From JAYVJH01 sp043777595 (GTDB lineage Bacteria; Bacteroidota; Bacteroidia; Cytophagales; Spirosomataceae), in contig JAYWHT010000101.1 in the NCBI GenBank assembly GCA_043777595.1, positions 35,298 to 99,297 on the forward strand: DNA of 64,000 bases, written 5' to 3'. Of this stretch, positions 34,272 through 43,919 are shown in pieces; positions within the stretch are counted from its first letter, which is position 1; every line of letters starts with the position of its first letter. A program made the translations under genes and the position numbers. The notes below the pieces were generated by a model. That model did no database searches. It was not told where the DNA came from and saw nothing but the letters and a program-made list of their open reading frames with translations.

Positions 34272-36293
34272 ATGAAAAAATCTATCCAGTTGTGTCTTTG
34301 TTTGTCGCTGATAGCACTCACTATTCAGGCACAAGAAGTACAATGGGCTAATAAACTTGTAGGTTTTTCATCGGAATTTCAAAAAGATAATGTAGGCCAA
34401 GAAGGCCACGCCAACCAAGTCTTAGGCCGCCCCAATACCCTCCCCCCGTTTGGTGATAACTCATGTGCGTGGTCGCCTTACAATGCCGACTCTAACGTAG
34501 AAGAATGGATAAAAGTAGGGTTTAAGTCTCCCCAAAAAACAAAGCAAATAGTTATCATCGAAAACTTCAATCAAGGTGCCGTTACACGTGTGTTTGGTTA
34601 TGACAAAGACGGAAAGGAAACACTATTGTTTGAAAATAACTTTACTCAGACAGCATCAGTGGGCAAGATGTTGAGTATTCCTATCACCGATACTGCACTT
34701 GTTATTAGCACCCTAAAAGTAGTTTTGAACCCGTCAAAAGTCAAAGGCTATAACCAGATAGATGCCATTGGCATTACGTCGGCAGCTCGGCCTGTGTTTT
34801 ATGATGTGCATGTGAGCAAAGATGCCCCCAAAGAAATTATCAAAGAAAACTTAGGAACAAGTATCAATTCAAAAGGTCAAGAATTAGCCCCAATAATTTC
34901 GCCAGACGGCAAAACGTTGTTTTTTACAAGAGGAAAATACGAAGGTAATGTAGGGCAGGCAACTACCCAAGATGTTTGGTTTACTAACTTTGAAGATAAA
35001 AATTGGTCTGTTGCTCAAAACATGGGCACTCCCATCAACAACGCCGACAACAATGCCATAGTGAGCATATCGCCAGATGGACGTACTTTGTTTTTGATGA
35101 ATGTCTATCGCCCAGACGGAACTATGGCTTTTGGTTTGTCCAAATCTACCAAAACAAAAGCAGGCTGGACAGTACCAACCGAATGTAAGATTGATGACAT
35201 TTATAATTTAGATATAAAAAACAATAGCGAGTTTGCAATCTCACCCAAAGGCAATGTACTGATTACGGCCATCAAACGAAAAGATACTATTGGCGACAGG
35301 GACTTATACGTGTCTTTTTTGAAGGCCGATGGCTCGTGGACAAAACCCCTAAACTTGGGTCAGGAAGTAAATACAGCCGAAACCGAAAGTACGCCTTTTA
35401 TAGCAACCGACAACCGAACACTTTACTTTACGTCTTATGGCCATGCGGGCTATGGCAGTGGCGATATTTTTGTGTGCCGCCGCTTAGACGACACTTGGAC
35501 AAACTGGACAGAACCCGAAAACCTCGGCTCGGCCATAAATACGCCAAAATGGGATGGTTTTTTGAGTATTCCAGCCTCGGGCGAGTATGCTTATGTAAGC
35601 TCAAAACAAAATACGATTGGCGAAGAAGATATTTTTAGATTTAAGGTTTATCCGGCCATGCGACCAGACCCCGTAGCCATACTGTCGGGGAGTGTATTAG
35701 ATGCCGAAACCAACAAACCAATCAAGTCTGACATCGTTACCGACTTGATGAAGGACAACTCAAATATATCGAAAATAGAATATGACCCCGAAACTGGCGA
35801 ATATAAAATGATTGTTCCTGTCAAGGAAGCCTATCGCCTGACGGCCCCCAAAGACGGCTATTTTTCGACAAGCGAAATCGTTGATTTAACCAAAGACAAA
35901 AAATTTAGAGACATCAGAAAAAACATACTCCTTGTGCCAATCAAGGTAGGTGCCAAATTAGCACTATCTAATGTTATGTTTGAACAAAGTAAGTCAGAGC
36001 TACTCACGCAAGCACTCCCAGACTTAGACCAAATAGCGACAATGATGCTCAAATACCCACAGATGGAGATACTACTCGAAGGCCATACTGACAATCAAGG
36101 AGATTTTAAACTCAATATTCAACTATCAGAAGATCGTGTCTGTGAAGTTCAGAAATATTTGGCTTCCAAAAACATAGACCCTACACGAGTACAGACCAAA
36201 GGCTGGGGCGCGAGTAAACCACGTGCTAATAATCAAACAGAAGAAAGCCGCAAGCGAAATAGGCGAGTAGAATTTACGATTATGAAAATGTAG
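34272..36293 (+). CDS. OmpA-family protein with PD40 beta-propeller repeats
   Basis: 673 residues. Signal peptide (MKKSIQLCLCLSLIALTIQA), an N-terminal beta-sandwich of about 150 residues that includes CAWSPYNADSNVEEWIKVGF (discoidin-like), then TolB/PD40 propeller blades (ISPDGKTLFFTR, ISPDGRTLFLMN, ISPKGNVLITA, IATDNRTLYFTS), a CarboxypepD_reg-like insert (GSVLDAETNKPIKSD), and a C-terminal OmpA domain (LLEGHTDNQGDFKLNIQLSEDR to RRVEF). The OmpA domain binds peptidoglycan and the propeller presumably binds a periplasmic partner. Common in Bacteroidetes. Followed by the coiled-coil gene 54 bases on. Confidence 0.88.
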   Translation: MKKSIQLCLCLSLIALTIQAQEVQWANKLVGFSSEFQKDNVGQEGHANQVLGRPNTLPPFGDNSCAWSPYNADSNVEEWIKVGFKSPQKTKQIVIIENFNQGAVTRVFGYDKDGKETLLFENNFTQTASVGKMLSIPITDTALVISTLKVVLNPSKVKGYNQIDAIGITSAARPVFYDVHVSKDAPKEIIKENLGTSINSKGQELAPIISPDGKTLFFTRGKYEGNVGQATTQDVWFTNFEDKNWSVAQNMGTPINNADNNAIVSISPDGRTLFLMNVYRPDGTMAFGLSKSTKTKAGWTVPTECKIDDIYNLDIKNNSEFAISPKGNVLITAIKRKDTIGDRDLYVSFLKADGSWTKPLNLGQEVNTAETESTPFIATDNRTLYFTSYGHAGYGSGDIFVCRRLDDTWTNWTEPENLGSAINTPKWDGFLSIPASGEYAYVSSKQNTIGEEDIFRFKVYPAMRPDPVAILSGSVLDAETNKPIKSDIVTDLMKDNSNISKIEYDPETGEYKMIVPVKEAYRLTAPKDGYFSTSEIVDLTKDKKFRDIRKNILLVPIKVGAKLALSNVMFEQSKSELLTQALPDLDQIATMMLKYPQMEILLEGHTDNQGDFKLNIQLSEDRVCEVQKYLASKNIDPTRVQTKGWGASKPRANNQTEESRKRNRRVEFTIMKM

Positions 36294-36347
36294 TTTGTCG
36301 CAAAAATGTTTATATTTGTCGGTGTGATTTCTAAAACAATCTAAACA

Positions 36348-36761
36348 ATGACCGATAGACAACGAATAGACCAATTGGAACTCCTCATGGCTGAGTTTGG
36401 TACAAAGCAAGACGAACACTCGGCCATGCACGAAGAACATTCGGCTAAATTGGAACGCATTACCGCCCAAATCAAACGCCTCGAAGCAGCTATTAGTTTT
36501 TGTGTCAAAGCCATAGAGAAACAAAGCGATGACGTTCAGTTTTTGCTGAGTAAGCAGGCTGAATTTCAAACCAAACTTGATGATTTGGGGGCAAGAATGG
36601 ATAAGTTGGAAAGTAAAATGGACAAATTGGGAGCAGGAATGGACAAGCTGGAGGGTAGAATGGACAAGCTGGAGGTTAGAATGGATAGAATGGAAACCCA
36701 AATGGATAGCATGGAGGTCAAGTTAGATACTATCATCACTATTTTGAGAAACAAGAATTGA
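36348..36761 (+). CDS. heptad-repeat coiled-coil protein
   Basis: 137 residues, no signal peptide or membrane segment. The N-terminal half is alpha-helical (ALEQLELLMAEF-like start MTDRQRIDQLELLMAEFG). From about residue 82 to 130 the sequence consists of seven-residue units built on MDKLE (LGARMDKLESKMDKL, MDKLGAGMDKLEG, MDKLEVRMDRMETQMDSME), which is a left-handed coiled-coil pattern; the gene has a matching 21-base period between about 36590 and 36730. Function unknown; possibly an oligomerising or scaffold protein. The period could also expand or contract by slippage. Confidence 0.7.
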   Translation: MTDRQRIDQLELLMAEFGTKQDEHSAMHEEHSAKLERITAQIKRLEAAISFCVKAIEKQSDDVQFLLSKQAEFQTKLDDLGARMDKLESKMDKLGAGMDKLEGRMDKLEVRMDRMETQMDSMEVKLDTIITILRNKN

Positions 36762-36794
36762 GCCGCTCCAAAACCAATTCTTTACATTGACCCA

Positions 36795-38420
36795 ATGACC
36801 CTACCCCGTAAACGAAACGTAACCGCACTCACTGTCAGTTTACTGCTGATTGGTCTGTATTTTTATTTGTGGAATCGCTATGCAATCAATATCCCTAAAT
36901 GGGACGACCACCCGCTCAAAGGCTTTGTGATAGACTATGACAATGCCTCAAAGATTTCAGACAAAATAGCCTTAATAGTTCGCCAACACAACGAACACCG
37001 TATTGGCCTAACTCGGCTGGCTACACTTATAGATTTCAAGATTTTTGGCGAACTAAACTACAAACACCTCATGCTGTTTGGCAATTTGGCATTAGTGCTG
37101 ATTTGGCTACTACTTACTCGTTTTTTTAGACAGACCATTGCCTCTTTTTGGTATGCACTACCCGTTGTAATGTTTTGGTTTAGTTTGGCATTTTGGGAAA
37201 ACACATTTTGGGGTATGGCATCTGTTCAAAATATGTGGGTTGTTGCCCTGACGTTGTGGAGTTGCTGGATTATTGCCCAAAACGACCGATACTGGGCATG
37301 GGGCATAGCAGTAGCAGCAGCAGCATTTTACACAAGTGGCAATGGCGTTTTGGTATTACCGATTGGTCTCCTGATATTGATTTTACAAAAAAACTGGCTT
37401 AGAGCTGGGGTATTTGGGCTGAGTAGTGCGGTGATATTAGCCTCTTATTTTTATCATTTTCAGACTCCACCTGCCAATATTAACACTGTTTTCGACTTTA
37501 AGATATTTATCAAAGGCTATCTACTTTTGTGTGGCTCACTGGCCGAAGGCTTGCCATTTAGCCAGCCACAGCAAAGCCTGCTCTGGGTAGGTTTTTTGAC
37601 ATTGTTTGTGAGTTTTTGCCTGCTCTTGTATATATTTCGTAGCTATGTTACCAAGCAATTACAACTATCGGCCTATGATTCGTTTTTTTTGGGGGCAACT
37701 CTTTTTGCGCTTCTTACTATCGGCATCGTGGCCTATTCTCGGGCTGGTGTTGGGTTACAGTTTTTACTCACAAGCCGCTACAAACTCTACTCGGCTTTAC
37801 TTTTTAGTCTCAATTTTGCCTATCTGATTACACTCGTCAGCCCCAAATTTAGAGATGCCCTCACGGCTACCTTTTTGGTCGCTACTGGGTACTTATATGT
37901 TTGCAATCAACATTACCATCTTTACGATACCATTCAGCTACGCAAATACCTCATTACAAGCCACTTCAACGCTTATAACGAAACCTCAACACCGCAAAAA
38001 ATACAGGTATATCGTACACCAAAGTTATTTACAGACAAACTTCCGCTTGTTGAATTTGATAGCTCTCAAAATCAAAAACCTTGTGCAATAACCAACAATC
38101 ACTTGGTTTTGGCACAACCCAACTACCGACTTCGTGATTGGCGTGATGGAGGCTTGTATCTGTATTTGTACAATAACAAAAGACGTTATTTGTTTCCGAC
38201 CAACCAAGCTCGCAAACACTCTTTTAGAAATGTATTGAACTATAACCGTTTTTTTATCAAAGGCTCGACCGTAACCGTGGACGGATCGGAAGTAGAACCT
38301 GGCCAATACCAGCTTCAATGGGTCAGCTATTCGGGCAAATCGCTAACTCTTGCTCCAACCAACTGCCTGACCGCTACCTTTACGCCTGTTATTCAAAAAG
38401 AAATTAAAAAAAACTGGTAA
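36795..38420 (+). CDS. multi-pass membrane protein, GT-C-like glycosyltransferase candidate
   Basis: 541 residues. About ten to eleven membrane helices spread over residues 12-385, then a soluble C-terminal part of about 150 residues. The first extracytoplasmic loop contains NIPKWDDHPLK, and a WDD or DE-type acidic pair in that loop is what GT-C glycosyltransferases use for lipid-linked sugar transfer. I cannot confirm the donor. Its stop is four bases ahead of the acyltransferase start, so a surface-glycan function for the pair is plausible. No Walker or other catalytic motifs. Confidence 0.6.
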   Translation: MTLPRKRNVTALTVSLLLIGLYFYLWNRYAINIPKWDDHPLKGFVIDYDNASKISDKIALIVRQHNEHRIGLTRLATLIDFKIFGELNYKHLMLFGNLALVLIWLLLTRFFRQTIASFWYALPVVMFWFSLAFWENTFWGMASVQNMWVVALTLWSCWIIAQNDRYWAWGIAVAAAAFYTSGNGVLVLPIGLLILILQKNWLRAGVFGLSSAVILASYFYHFQTPPANINTVFDFKIFIKGYLLLCGSLAEGLPFSQPQQSLLWVGFLTLFVSFCLLLYIFRSYVTKQLQLSAYDSFFLGATLFALLTIGIVAYSRAGVGLQFLLTSRYKLYSALLFSLNFAYLITLVSPKFRDALTATFLVATGYLYVCNQHYHLYDTIQLRKYLITSHFNAYNETSTPQKIQVYRTPKLFTDKLPLVEFDSSQNQKPCAITNNHLVLAQPNYRLRDWRDGGLYLYLYNNKRRYLFPTNQARKHSFRNVLNYNRFFIKGSTVTVDGSEVEPGQYQLQWVSYSGKSLTLAPTNCLTATFTPVIQKEIKKNW

Positions 38421-38423
38421 TAC

Positions 38424-39512
38424 ATGACTGCAATTCATAAAAACGAAGAGTATTTGGTACAATTAGACGGACTTCGCTTTTTGGCCGTTACCTTGGTTCT
38501 CTTTGACCACTGGCTTGCCGACATAAACGAACTGGCTTTGGGTGCAATGGGCGTTAATATGTTTTTTGTATTGAGTGGTTTTTTGATTACTCGAATATTA
38601 CTAACCAGCAAATCAAAGACTTATGGCCAGCCTTCGGGATTGACCACTTACCTCAAAAAGTTTTATATCAGACGCACGCTTCGTATTTTTCCAATATATT
38701 ATCTTTCAATTTTTGGCCTTTGGTTAGTCAAAGACCCCTCTGTTCAAGACAAATTAAGTTGGAACTTACTTTATGCCAGCAATATATACATAGCTATCCA
38801 CCAGAAATGGCTTGGGGTAACTGACCATTTTTGGTCGTTGGCCGTCGAAGAGCAATTTTATGTGTTTTTCCCTTTGCTTATATTTTTCATTCCAAAGCGA
38901 TTTATTGTACAATTTTTTGTGATACTTATCTCAATCAGTATTGGCGCAAGGTTTGTGTTGGAGTTTACTGGTGCCGACTGGAAAATCGCTTATGTAACCA
39001 TGTTTACTTGCTTAGATGCCTTTGGTCTGGGTGCAATTATGGCTTATTTGTTTTTACACAATCAAGATTTTTTCAAAAAGTTGTTTTCAAATCGGTATTT
39101 ACTTATCGTTAGTTTGTTGGTATTTATTGCCAATACTTACATTCGCAAAACCTACTGGCCACAACACAACATGCTCAATGAGCGATTTATTCCATCAGTG
39201 TTTTTCTTTTTCTTGATTGGCGGCGCAATTATTGGCTACCGAGGCTGGCTCAAATTGCTTTTAGAAAATCCCGTAAGTAGTTATCTGGGGCGTATTAGTT
39301 ATGGTATTTATGTCTATCACAATTTTGTGTATAATTATTACCACAAAATCGAAGGGAGTCCGATTATCAAGTTTTTCAATACATTTCCACAAATAGAACA
39401 TACGCCCGCTCTACGATTTATATTTTTGTTTGTAGTAACGATTTGTATAGCCAGTGTGTCTTGGTTTATAATCGAAAAACCCATCAATGCACTCAAAGAT
39501 AAATTAGCCTAA
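38424..39512 (+). CDS. acyltransferase-3 family membrane O-acyltransferase
   Basis: 362 residues with about ten hydrophobic segments. It starts with the family phrase LDGLRFLAVTLVLFDHW (about residues 14-30), where the His is the conserved one, and includes FFVLSGFLITRIL and DHFWSLAVEEQFYVFFPLLI (about 136-154). Members add acetyl or other acyl groups to lipopolysaccharide, peptidoglycan or exopolysaccharide sugars at the inner membrane. It begins four bases after the GT-C-like gene and probably shares its transcript; both suggest modification of a surface glycan. Confidence 0.88.
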   Translation: MTAIHKNEEYLVQLDGLRFLAVTLVLFDHWLADINELALGAMGVNMFFVLSGFLITRILLTSKSKTYGQPSGLTTYLKKFYIRRTLRIFPIYYLSIFGLWLVKDPSVQDKLSWNLLYASNIYIAIHQKWLGVTDHFWSLAVEEQFYVFFPLLIFFIPKRFIVQFFVILISISIGARFVLEFTGADWKIAYVTMFTCLDAFGLGAIMAYLFLHNQDFFKKLFSNRYLLIVSLLVFIANTYIRKTYWPQHNMLNERFIPSVFFFFLIGGAIIGYRGWLKLLLENPVSSYLGRISYGIYVYHNFVYNYYHKIEGSPIIKFFNTFPQIEHTPALRFIFLFVVTICIASVSWFIIEKPINALKDKLA

Positions 39513-39513
39513 G

Positions 39514-40086
39514 TCAGCAACCCAAGAGTCGTGCTATCACAGTCGGGTAGTGTTGGTGTTCTAAAATATGAATTTTGTTGGCTAAGTCGTCGGGGCTATC
39601 GGTTGGTAACACTGGGCAAGTAGCCTGAAAAATAACTGCACCATCGTCATAGCGTTCGTTTACATAATGAATCGTGATGCCACTCTCAGCCTCGCCAGCC
39701 GCTACAACGGCTTCGTGTACGTGATGCCCGTACATACCCTTACCGCCAAACTTAGGCAATAGTGCTGGGTGGATATTTATAATTTTATTGGGGAATGCCT
39801 CGACCATACCTTGCGGAACTAACATCATAAAACCGGCCAAGACAACCAAATCAATGTCTTGGTTTTGAAGCAACTGAACAATTTTTTGAGAATCGGCAAA
39901 GAGTTTTTTATCAAACAACACCACTGGAATTTGTAACCGTTTGGCTCGCTCAATGACCCCGGCCGTTGAGTTGTTAGTCAATATTAAGGTTACTTCAATC
40001 TGCTTATTTTCTAAGAAATATTCGACTATTTTTTCAGTATTTGTACCAGAGCCAGAGGCAAAAATAGCAATTCGTTTTTTATTCAT
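39514..40086 (-). CDS. purN: phosphoribosylglycinamide formyltransferase (PurN)
   Basis: 190 residues. IAIFASGSGTNTEKIVEYF matches the N-terminal nucleotide region of GART enzymes, and KIINIHPALLPKFGGKGMYG (about residues 97-116) holds the catalytic His region (the N-x-H pair), with SGITIHYVNERYDDG carrying the later Asp. It transfers a formyl group from 10-formyl-THF to GAR in purine biosynthesis. Length is typical. Ends two bases from the acyltransferase stop on the opposite strand. Confidence 0.95.
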   Translation of the reverse strand: MNKKRIAIFASGSGTNTEKIVEYFLENKQIEVTLILTNNSTAGVIERAKRLQIPVVLFDKKLFADSQKIVQLLQNQDIDLVVLAGFMMLVPQGMVEAFPNKIINIHPALLPKFGGKGMYGHHVHEAVVAAGEAESGITIHYVNERYDDGAVIFQATCPVLPTDSPDDLANKIHILEHQHYPTVIARLLGC

Positions 40087-40357
40087 TTTTAGGTTAAAAT
40101 CAATTATATACTACAACAATTACTTGATTATCAGTGTATTACTTTGCTTTTTATTATATCAATCCTAAGATAGTAGCGAAATTACCACAATTAAGACTAT
40201 CAAAATTACGATAATATACACAAAAAATAAAAAAGCCATAATCATATTTAGTCATTAAACCTTTCCAGATTTTTATAATTCATTGAAGAGAATTATAAAA
40301 ATCAATGTCTTGGTTCACAGATAAAATTCGTATCTTCATTTTTTTATAACCTAAATG

Positions 40358-40473
40358 TTAAGAACTTAAGTACTTATTCAAAACTAATACGGTATTTTAA
40401 TTTTTATAACTTACTGATTAACAGTGTTGTATTTAACTCATGACACCGTACTATATACTCACGACTCCTTAAA
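40358..40473 (+). repeat. dispersed ~115-bp intergenic repeat, copy B
   Basis: This is the partner of the copy at 8230-8344 (about 85% identical by eye). It runs up to the start codon of the flavoprotein gene, sharing the bases TTAAA just before ATG 40473. The rest of the 40087-40472 gap has no gene. Confidence 0.75.
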
Positions 40474-41936
40474 TGAATAAACTTGTAATAATTGGGGCAG
40501 GAACGGCCGGCATGGCTTGCGCCATCAGTGCTGCCGAGTGTGGAGCGCAGGTAACGGTGATAGAAAAAAGTAACAGTGTGGGCGGCACTCTGCACGTAAC
40601 GGCTGGACACATGAGTGCAGGTGGAACGATACGGCAAGCCGAACGAAAAATAGCGGACTCGCCCCAGCAACACTTCGATGATGTGATGCGAATTTCAAAC
40701 TACACTGCTGACCCTACTATCGTCAAACTCGCTACCGAACTCGCCCCCAAAACCATCGACTGGCTACAATCGCTCGGCTTTCCGTTTGAGGCCGATACTC
40801 CAAAATTTATTTATGGTCATACCCCATACCAAACACCCCGAACTTACTGGGGAACAACCGCCTACGAAGGTACAGAAATAAAATGGGCTGGCTCTGCTAT
40901 CTATGAAACTATGCTGCCCCTTTGGGAAAAACATGTAGCCAACGGTCAAATAGAAGTACACCTCGACACCAAACTTACCCAAATAATTAGAAACCAACAA
41001 GGCAGCGTAACGGGTATAGAAATATACAAATCTGAAAATAATTCATTCAATATCTTTCATTCTTCATTGTTTGTACTGACCACTGGCGGCTATGGCTCAA
41101 ACCACGATTTTTTCAAAAAAGTAACTCCCGCAGACTGGCCTCGACTTGTTTCGACTGCCCGAGAAACTTCAACTGGCGACGGAATCATAGCAGCGATGGA
41201 AGCAGGTGCCAAATTTCATAATGCCGACAAACATACGGCTACATTGGGCGGCCTGGAACTTGAGCCTAACAGTGGGCGTACTGACTTCTGGAAAAGCTGG
41301 GTAAGGGTGTCCAACTCTATTGATCGACAACCACGTGAAATCTACGTCAATGCTCAAGCCCAGCGGTTTATGGACGAAAATGAACCTGACCCCGACACCC
41401 GTGAAAAAGCCGTAGAAGCACAAACTGACAAAAAAATGTGGGTAATATTTGACGAAAAAGCACTAAACGACGACGGTGGCTGTATAGTACCACAATGGAC
41501 TCCCGAAAAACTCAAACAGGAGGCTCAAAACCAAAAAGCAGTCTGGGTGGCTGATTCTGTCGAAATATTGGCACAGAAAATAGGACTGAGTGACGTAACT
41601 CTGAAAAATACTGTTAGCCAATTCAATGATTTTGTGGCCAATCAGAACGATGCAGATTTTGGACGAACGCATTTGCAGAACAGTGTTTCAGAAGGCCCAT
41701 ACTATGCTATTCTGACCTATTGTTTTTCGTTAGTAACATTTGGCGGACTGGCTACCAATGCCGAGCTACAGGTATTAGACACCGACAACGAGCCTATTCC
41801 AAACCTCTACGCTGCTGGCGAAATATTGGGTGGTGGCGTAACTTGTGGTAATGCTTTTGTGGGTGGAATGTTTGTAACGCCCGCACTTAGTTTCGGGCGA
41901 TTTCTGGGACAAAAATTAGCCCAAACTATAATTTAG
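40473..41936 (+). CDS. FAD-dependent oxidoreductase (fumarate reductase/succinate dehydrogenase flavoprotein type)
   Basis: 487 residues, without signal peptide. The N-terminal dinucleotide motif GAGTAGMACAIS (about residues 7-18) binds FAD, followed by VTVIEKSNSVGGTLHVTAGHMSAGGT. A TGGYGSN motif (about 205-211), and near the C-terminus LYAAGEILGGGVTCGNAFVGG, complete the fold of soluble flavoproteins of the fumarate reductase or ketosteroid dehydrogenase group. A flavin-linked dehydrogenase or reductase, substrate unknown. The start codon directly abuts repeat copy B, so its 5' region is unusual. Confidence 0.87.
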   Translation: MNKLVIIGAGTAGMACAISAAECGAQVTVIEKSNSVGGTLHVTAGHMSAGGTIRQAERKIADSPQQHFDDVMRISNYTADPTIVKLATELAPKTIDWLQSLGFPFEADTPKFIYGHTPYQTPRTYWGTTAYEGTEIKWAGSAIYETMLPLWEKHVANGQIEVHLDTKLTQIIRNQQGSVTGIEIYKSENNSFNIFHSSLFVLTTGGYGSNHDFFKKVTPADWPRLVSTARETSTGDGIIAAMEAGAKFHNADKHTATLGGLELEPNSGRTDFWKSWVRVSNSIDRQPREIYVNAQAQRFMDENEPDPDTREKAVEAQTDKKMWVIFDEKALNDDGGCIVPQWTPEKLKQEAQNQKAVWVADSVEILAQKIGLSDVTLKNTVSQFNDFVANQNDADFGRTHLQNSVSEGPYYAILTYCFSLVTFGGLATNAELQVLDTDNEPIPNLYAAGEILGGGVTCGNAFVGGMFVTPALSFGRFLGQKLAQTII

Positions 41937-41950
41937 TTTGGGCTAATTTT
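41912..41950. terminator. bidirectional terminator-like hairpin over the flavoprotein stop
   Basis: A perfect 16-base-pair stem, AAAATTAGCCCAAACT against AGTTTGGGCTAATTTT, with an ATAATTT loop. The TAG stop codon (41934-41936) lies in the loop and the start of the 3' arm. The two neighbouring genes converge here, so the stem could end both transcripts. Confidence 0.65.
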
Positions 41951-41966
41951 GCTGAGTTTTCAAATA

Positions 41967-42746
41967 TTATTTTTGTAAACTACTAATTTCGGCAAGGTCC
42001 ATAGGTGGGGCTAACCACATTTGTGCTTTTTCGTTGAGGTATTTCTTAAAAACAGCCGAAGGCAAGTCTTCGATTTTATCTACCCGATAGCTCACTAAGT
42101 GAATAATGCCCTTGCCGCCACCGACAGCCGCTGGCAAGTCGCCATAACGCTCCCATGTGAGTTGGTATTTTTCTTTTGTAGTTTTCATAGTCGGACTAAA
42201 AAAGAAATCGTAGTTTTCGTAAGCCTCATATTTGCCCCGAGGGCTTGTAAAATCTAAAAACACGGGTGCAGTAAAAATATAATTACCCCCCAACTGTCGC
42301 ACTGATATACTTTCGCCTGGGCCCATTTTGGTTATTTTTGCACCCGCACCCTGCTCTACATACGTTCTAAGTTTACCGTTTTTGAGCAAGTAGGTTATTT
42401 TTTGGTACGGGTATGCAATCGGCTCTAATTTTTGACCAAAACCTTCTGTAATAATTTCGTTGGTATTGATGTCGTGATAGGTAAAAGTCTTGCGATTGAG
42501 CTGAATCACACTGTCTTTCGATACCCTAACTACCTTGCCGTGGTCGATGCCCTCCATTCTGGCTACCAACTTTCCGCTTGGGTATGAGTAAACCTCGCCC
42601 TGACACCACCATATTGCATTGGTCTTACCATCGCCAACACGCAGCTGCACCCACGAGTCAAAAATTGATTGATTCCATTTCATTTCTTGCGCCCGAACGG
42701 CAACTGAGGCACACATTGCCAAAAAAAGTAAAGCTGTTTTTTTCAT
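41967..42746 (-). CDS. exported protein of unknown function
   Basis: From ATG 42746, 259 residues: MKKTALLFLAMCASVAVRAQ is a good signal peptide; a longer frame reaching 42797 adds 17 unlikely residues. The mature part has ESISVRQLGGNYIF and TKEKYQLTWERYGDLP and no recognised catalytic motifs. It is rich in Tyr, Lys and Gly and shows beta-strand-like alternation. Related DUF-only proteins occur in Bacteroidetes; I cannot name a family. Convergent with the flavoprotein gene, with a shared hairpin between. Confidence 0.65.
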   Translation of the reverse strand: MKKTALLFLAMCASVAVRAQEMKWNQSIFDSWVQLRVGDGKTNAIWWCQGEVYSYPSGKLVARMEGIDHGKVVRVSKDSVIQLNRKTFTYHDINTNEIITEGFGQKLEPIAYPYQKITYLLKNGKLRTYVEQGAGAKITKMGPGESISVRQLGGNYIFTAPVFLDFTSPRGKYEAYENYDFFFSPTMKTTKEKYQLTWERYGDLPAAVGGGKGIIHLVSYRVDKIEDLPSAVFKKYLNEKAQMWLAPPMDLAEISSLQK

Positions 42747-42881
42747 GGTTACAGTTATTTGATATATTATGAGTTTAGTTAAGTTGCTACAAATCAATAA
42801 TTTACTTAGTTTTTATTTGAAAACATTATTTTACAGTCGTCAGTGAGCAAAGCTAAAAGGCTGTGGTTTTTAAGTCTTTTT

Positions 42882-43853
42882 TTAACTCTCTCTGACCATC
42901 AAAAAGTCAATGAAATCTATCAGTGGTTGTTTGCGATTTTGGTCAAGTGGTAATTGCTTGATAGTTTCAAAACCAGCACTAAAATACTGATTTATTTTTT
43001 GCTCTGTTAAAGTGTGGATTTCTAATTTTGTAAATAAATCTGTAACGGCCTTTATTTTTTGGTCTTTGTCAAATACTGCTGCCGCCAGCCAACTCTCCAA
43101 TTCTATTTTGTCGTCGCCAGTTGCCTGTTGGAGAGCTTCGATGAGCAAAAATGTTTTTTTGTTTGAAATAATATCCCCACCTACTTGTTTACCAAATTTA
43201 TCGGGGTCGCCATACACGTCCAGCAAATCGTCTTTGAGCTGAAAGCCAAGTCCCATATTTACTCCCGCCTCGTAGAGTTTTTGTGTTGTGTCGGCGTCGG
43301 CACCAGCAACGATAGCACCCAGTTCAAGCGCAAAGCCCAACAACACAGATGTTTTGAGCCGTATCATATTTAGGTATTCGGCTTCGGTTACGTCCCAGCG
43401 AGTTTCAAAATTCATATCTAATTGCTGCCCTTCGCACACCTCTGCTGCCGTCTTGTTAAATCTACCAACGACCAGAGCCAGTTTATCGGTCTGGACACCG
43501 AGCAAGAGTTCATAGGCATTGACGAGCATTACGTCGCCCGACAAAATGGCGATGTTATCATTCCATTTTTGATGTACCGTTGGCTGGCCTCGTCTGAGCG
43601 GTGCTTTGTCCATGATGTCGTCGTGCATCAACGAAAAATTATGAAAAACCTCAACCGCCGCCGCAGGTCTAAGCGATTTTTGCCAGTTGTCGGTAAATAA
43701 ATATGTCGAAAGCACCGTCAGTAATGGTCTCAAACGCTTGCCTCCCAACGACATAATATACCGAATGGGGTCGTAGAGTTCGGCAGGCTGTTGGCCATAT
43801 TCAATTTGAGAAACTTGAAGCGTAATAGCTTTTAAAAAAGGCTCGAAAGACAT
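42882..43853 (-). CDS. polyprenyl diphosphate synthase
   Basis: 323 residues from ATG 43853; an in-frame upstream ATG at 43895 is less likely. The two aspartate-rich motifs of trans-isoprenyl diphosphate synthases are present: LMHDDIMDKAPLRRG (FARM-like DDxxD, about residues 75-89) and KDDLLDVYGD (SARM, about 202-211). It condenses IPP onto allylic diphosphates to give a geranylgeranyl or longer chain for quinones or carotenoids. No isoprenoid genes adjoin it, although a UbiA gene lies 22 kb away. A polar reading frame of normal length. Confidence 0.93.
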   Translation of the reverse strand: MSFEPFLKAITLQVSQIEYGQQPAELYDPIRYIMSLGGKRLRPLLTVLSTYLFTDNWQKSLRPAAAVEVFHNFSLMHDDIMDKAPLRRGQPTVHQKWNDNIAILSGDVMLVNAYELLLGVQTDKLALVVGRFNKTAAEVCEGQQLDMNFETRWDVTEAEYLNMIRLKTSVLLGFALELGAIVAGADADTTQKLYEAGVNMGLGFQLKDDLLDVYGDPDKFGKQVGGDIISNKKTFLLIEALQQATGDDKIELESWLAAAVFDKDQKIKAVTDLFTKLEIHTLTEQKINQYFSAGFETIKQLPLDQNRKQPLIDFIDFLMVRES

Positions 43854-43919
43854 TAAAGGTAGATATGAGATGTTCAGTATATTTGCTTGAAACAAATATA
43901 GAACAACAAAAGCTAAATA

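Noticed and set aside
34272..36293. Type IX secretion tail on the OmpA/PD40 protein
   Set aside because: The C-terminus is an OmpA peptidoglycan-binding domain, not a sorting domain of the Por or T9SS type.
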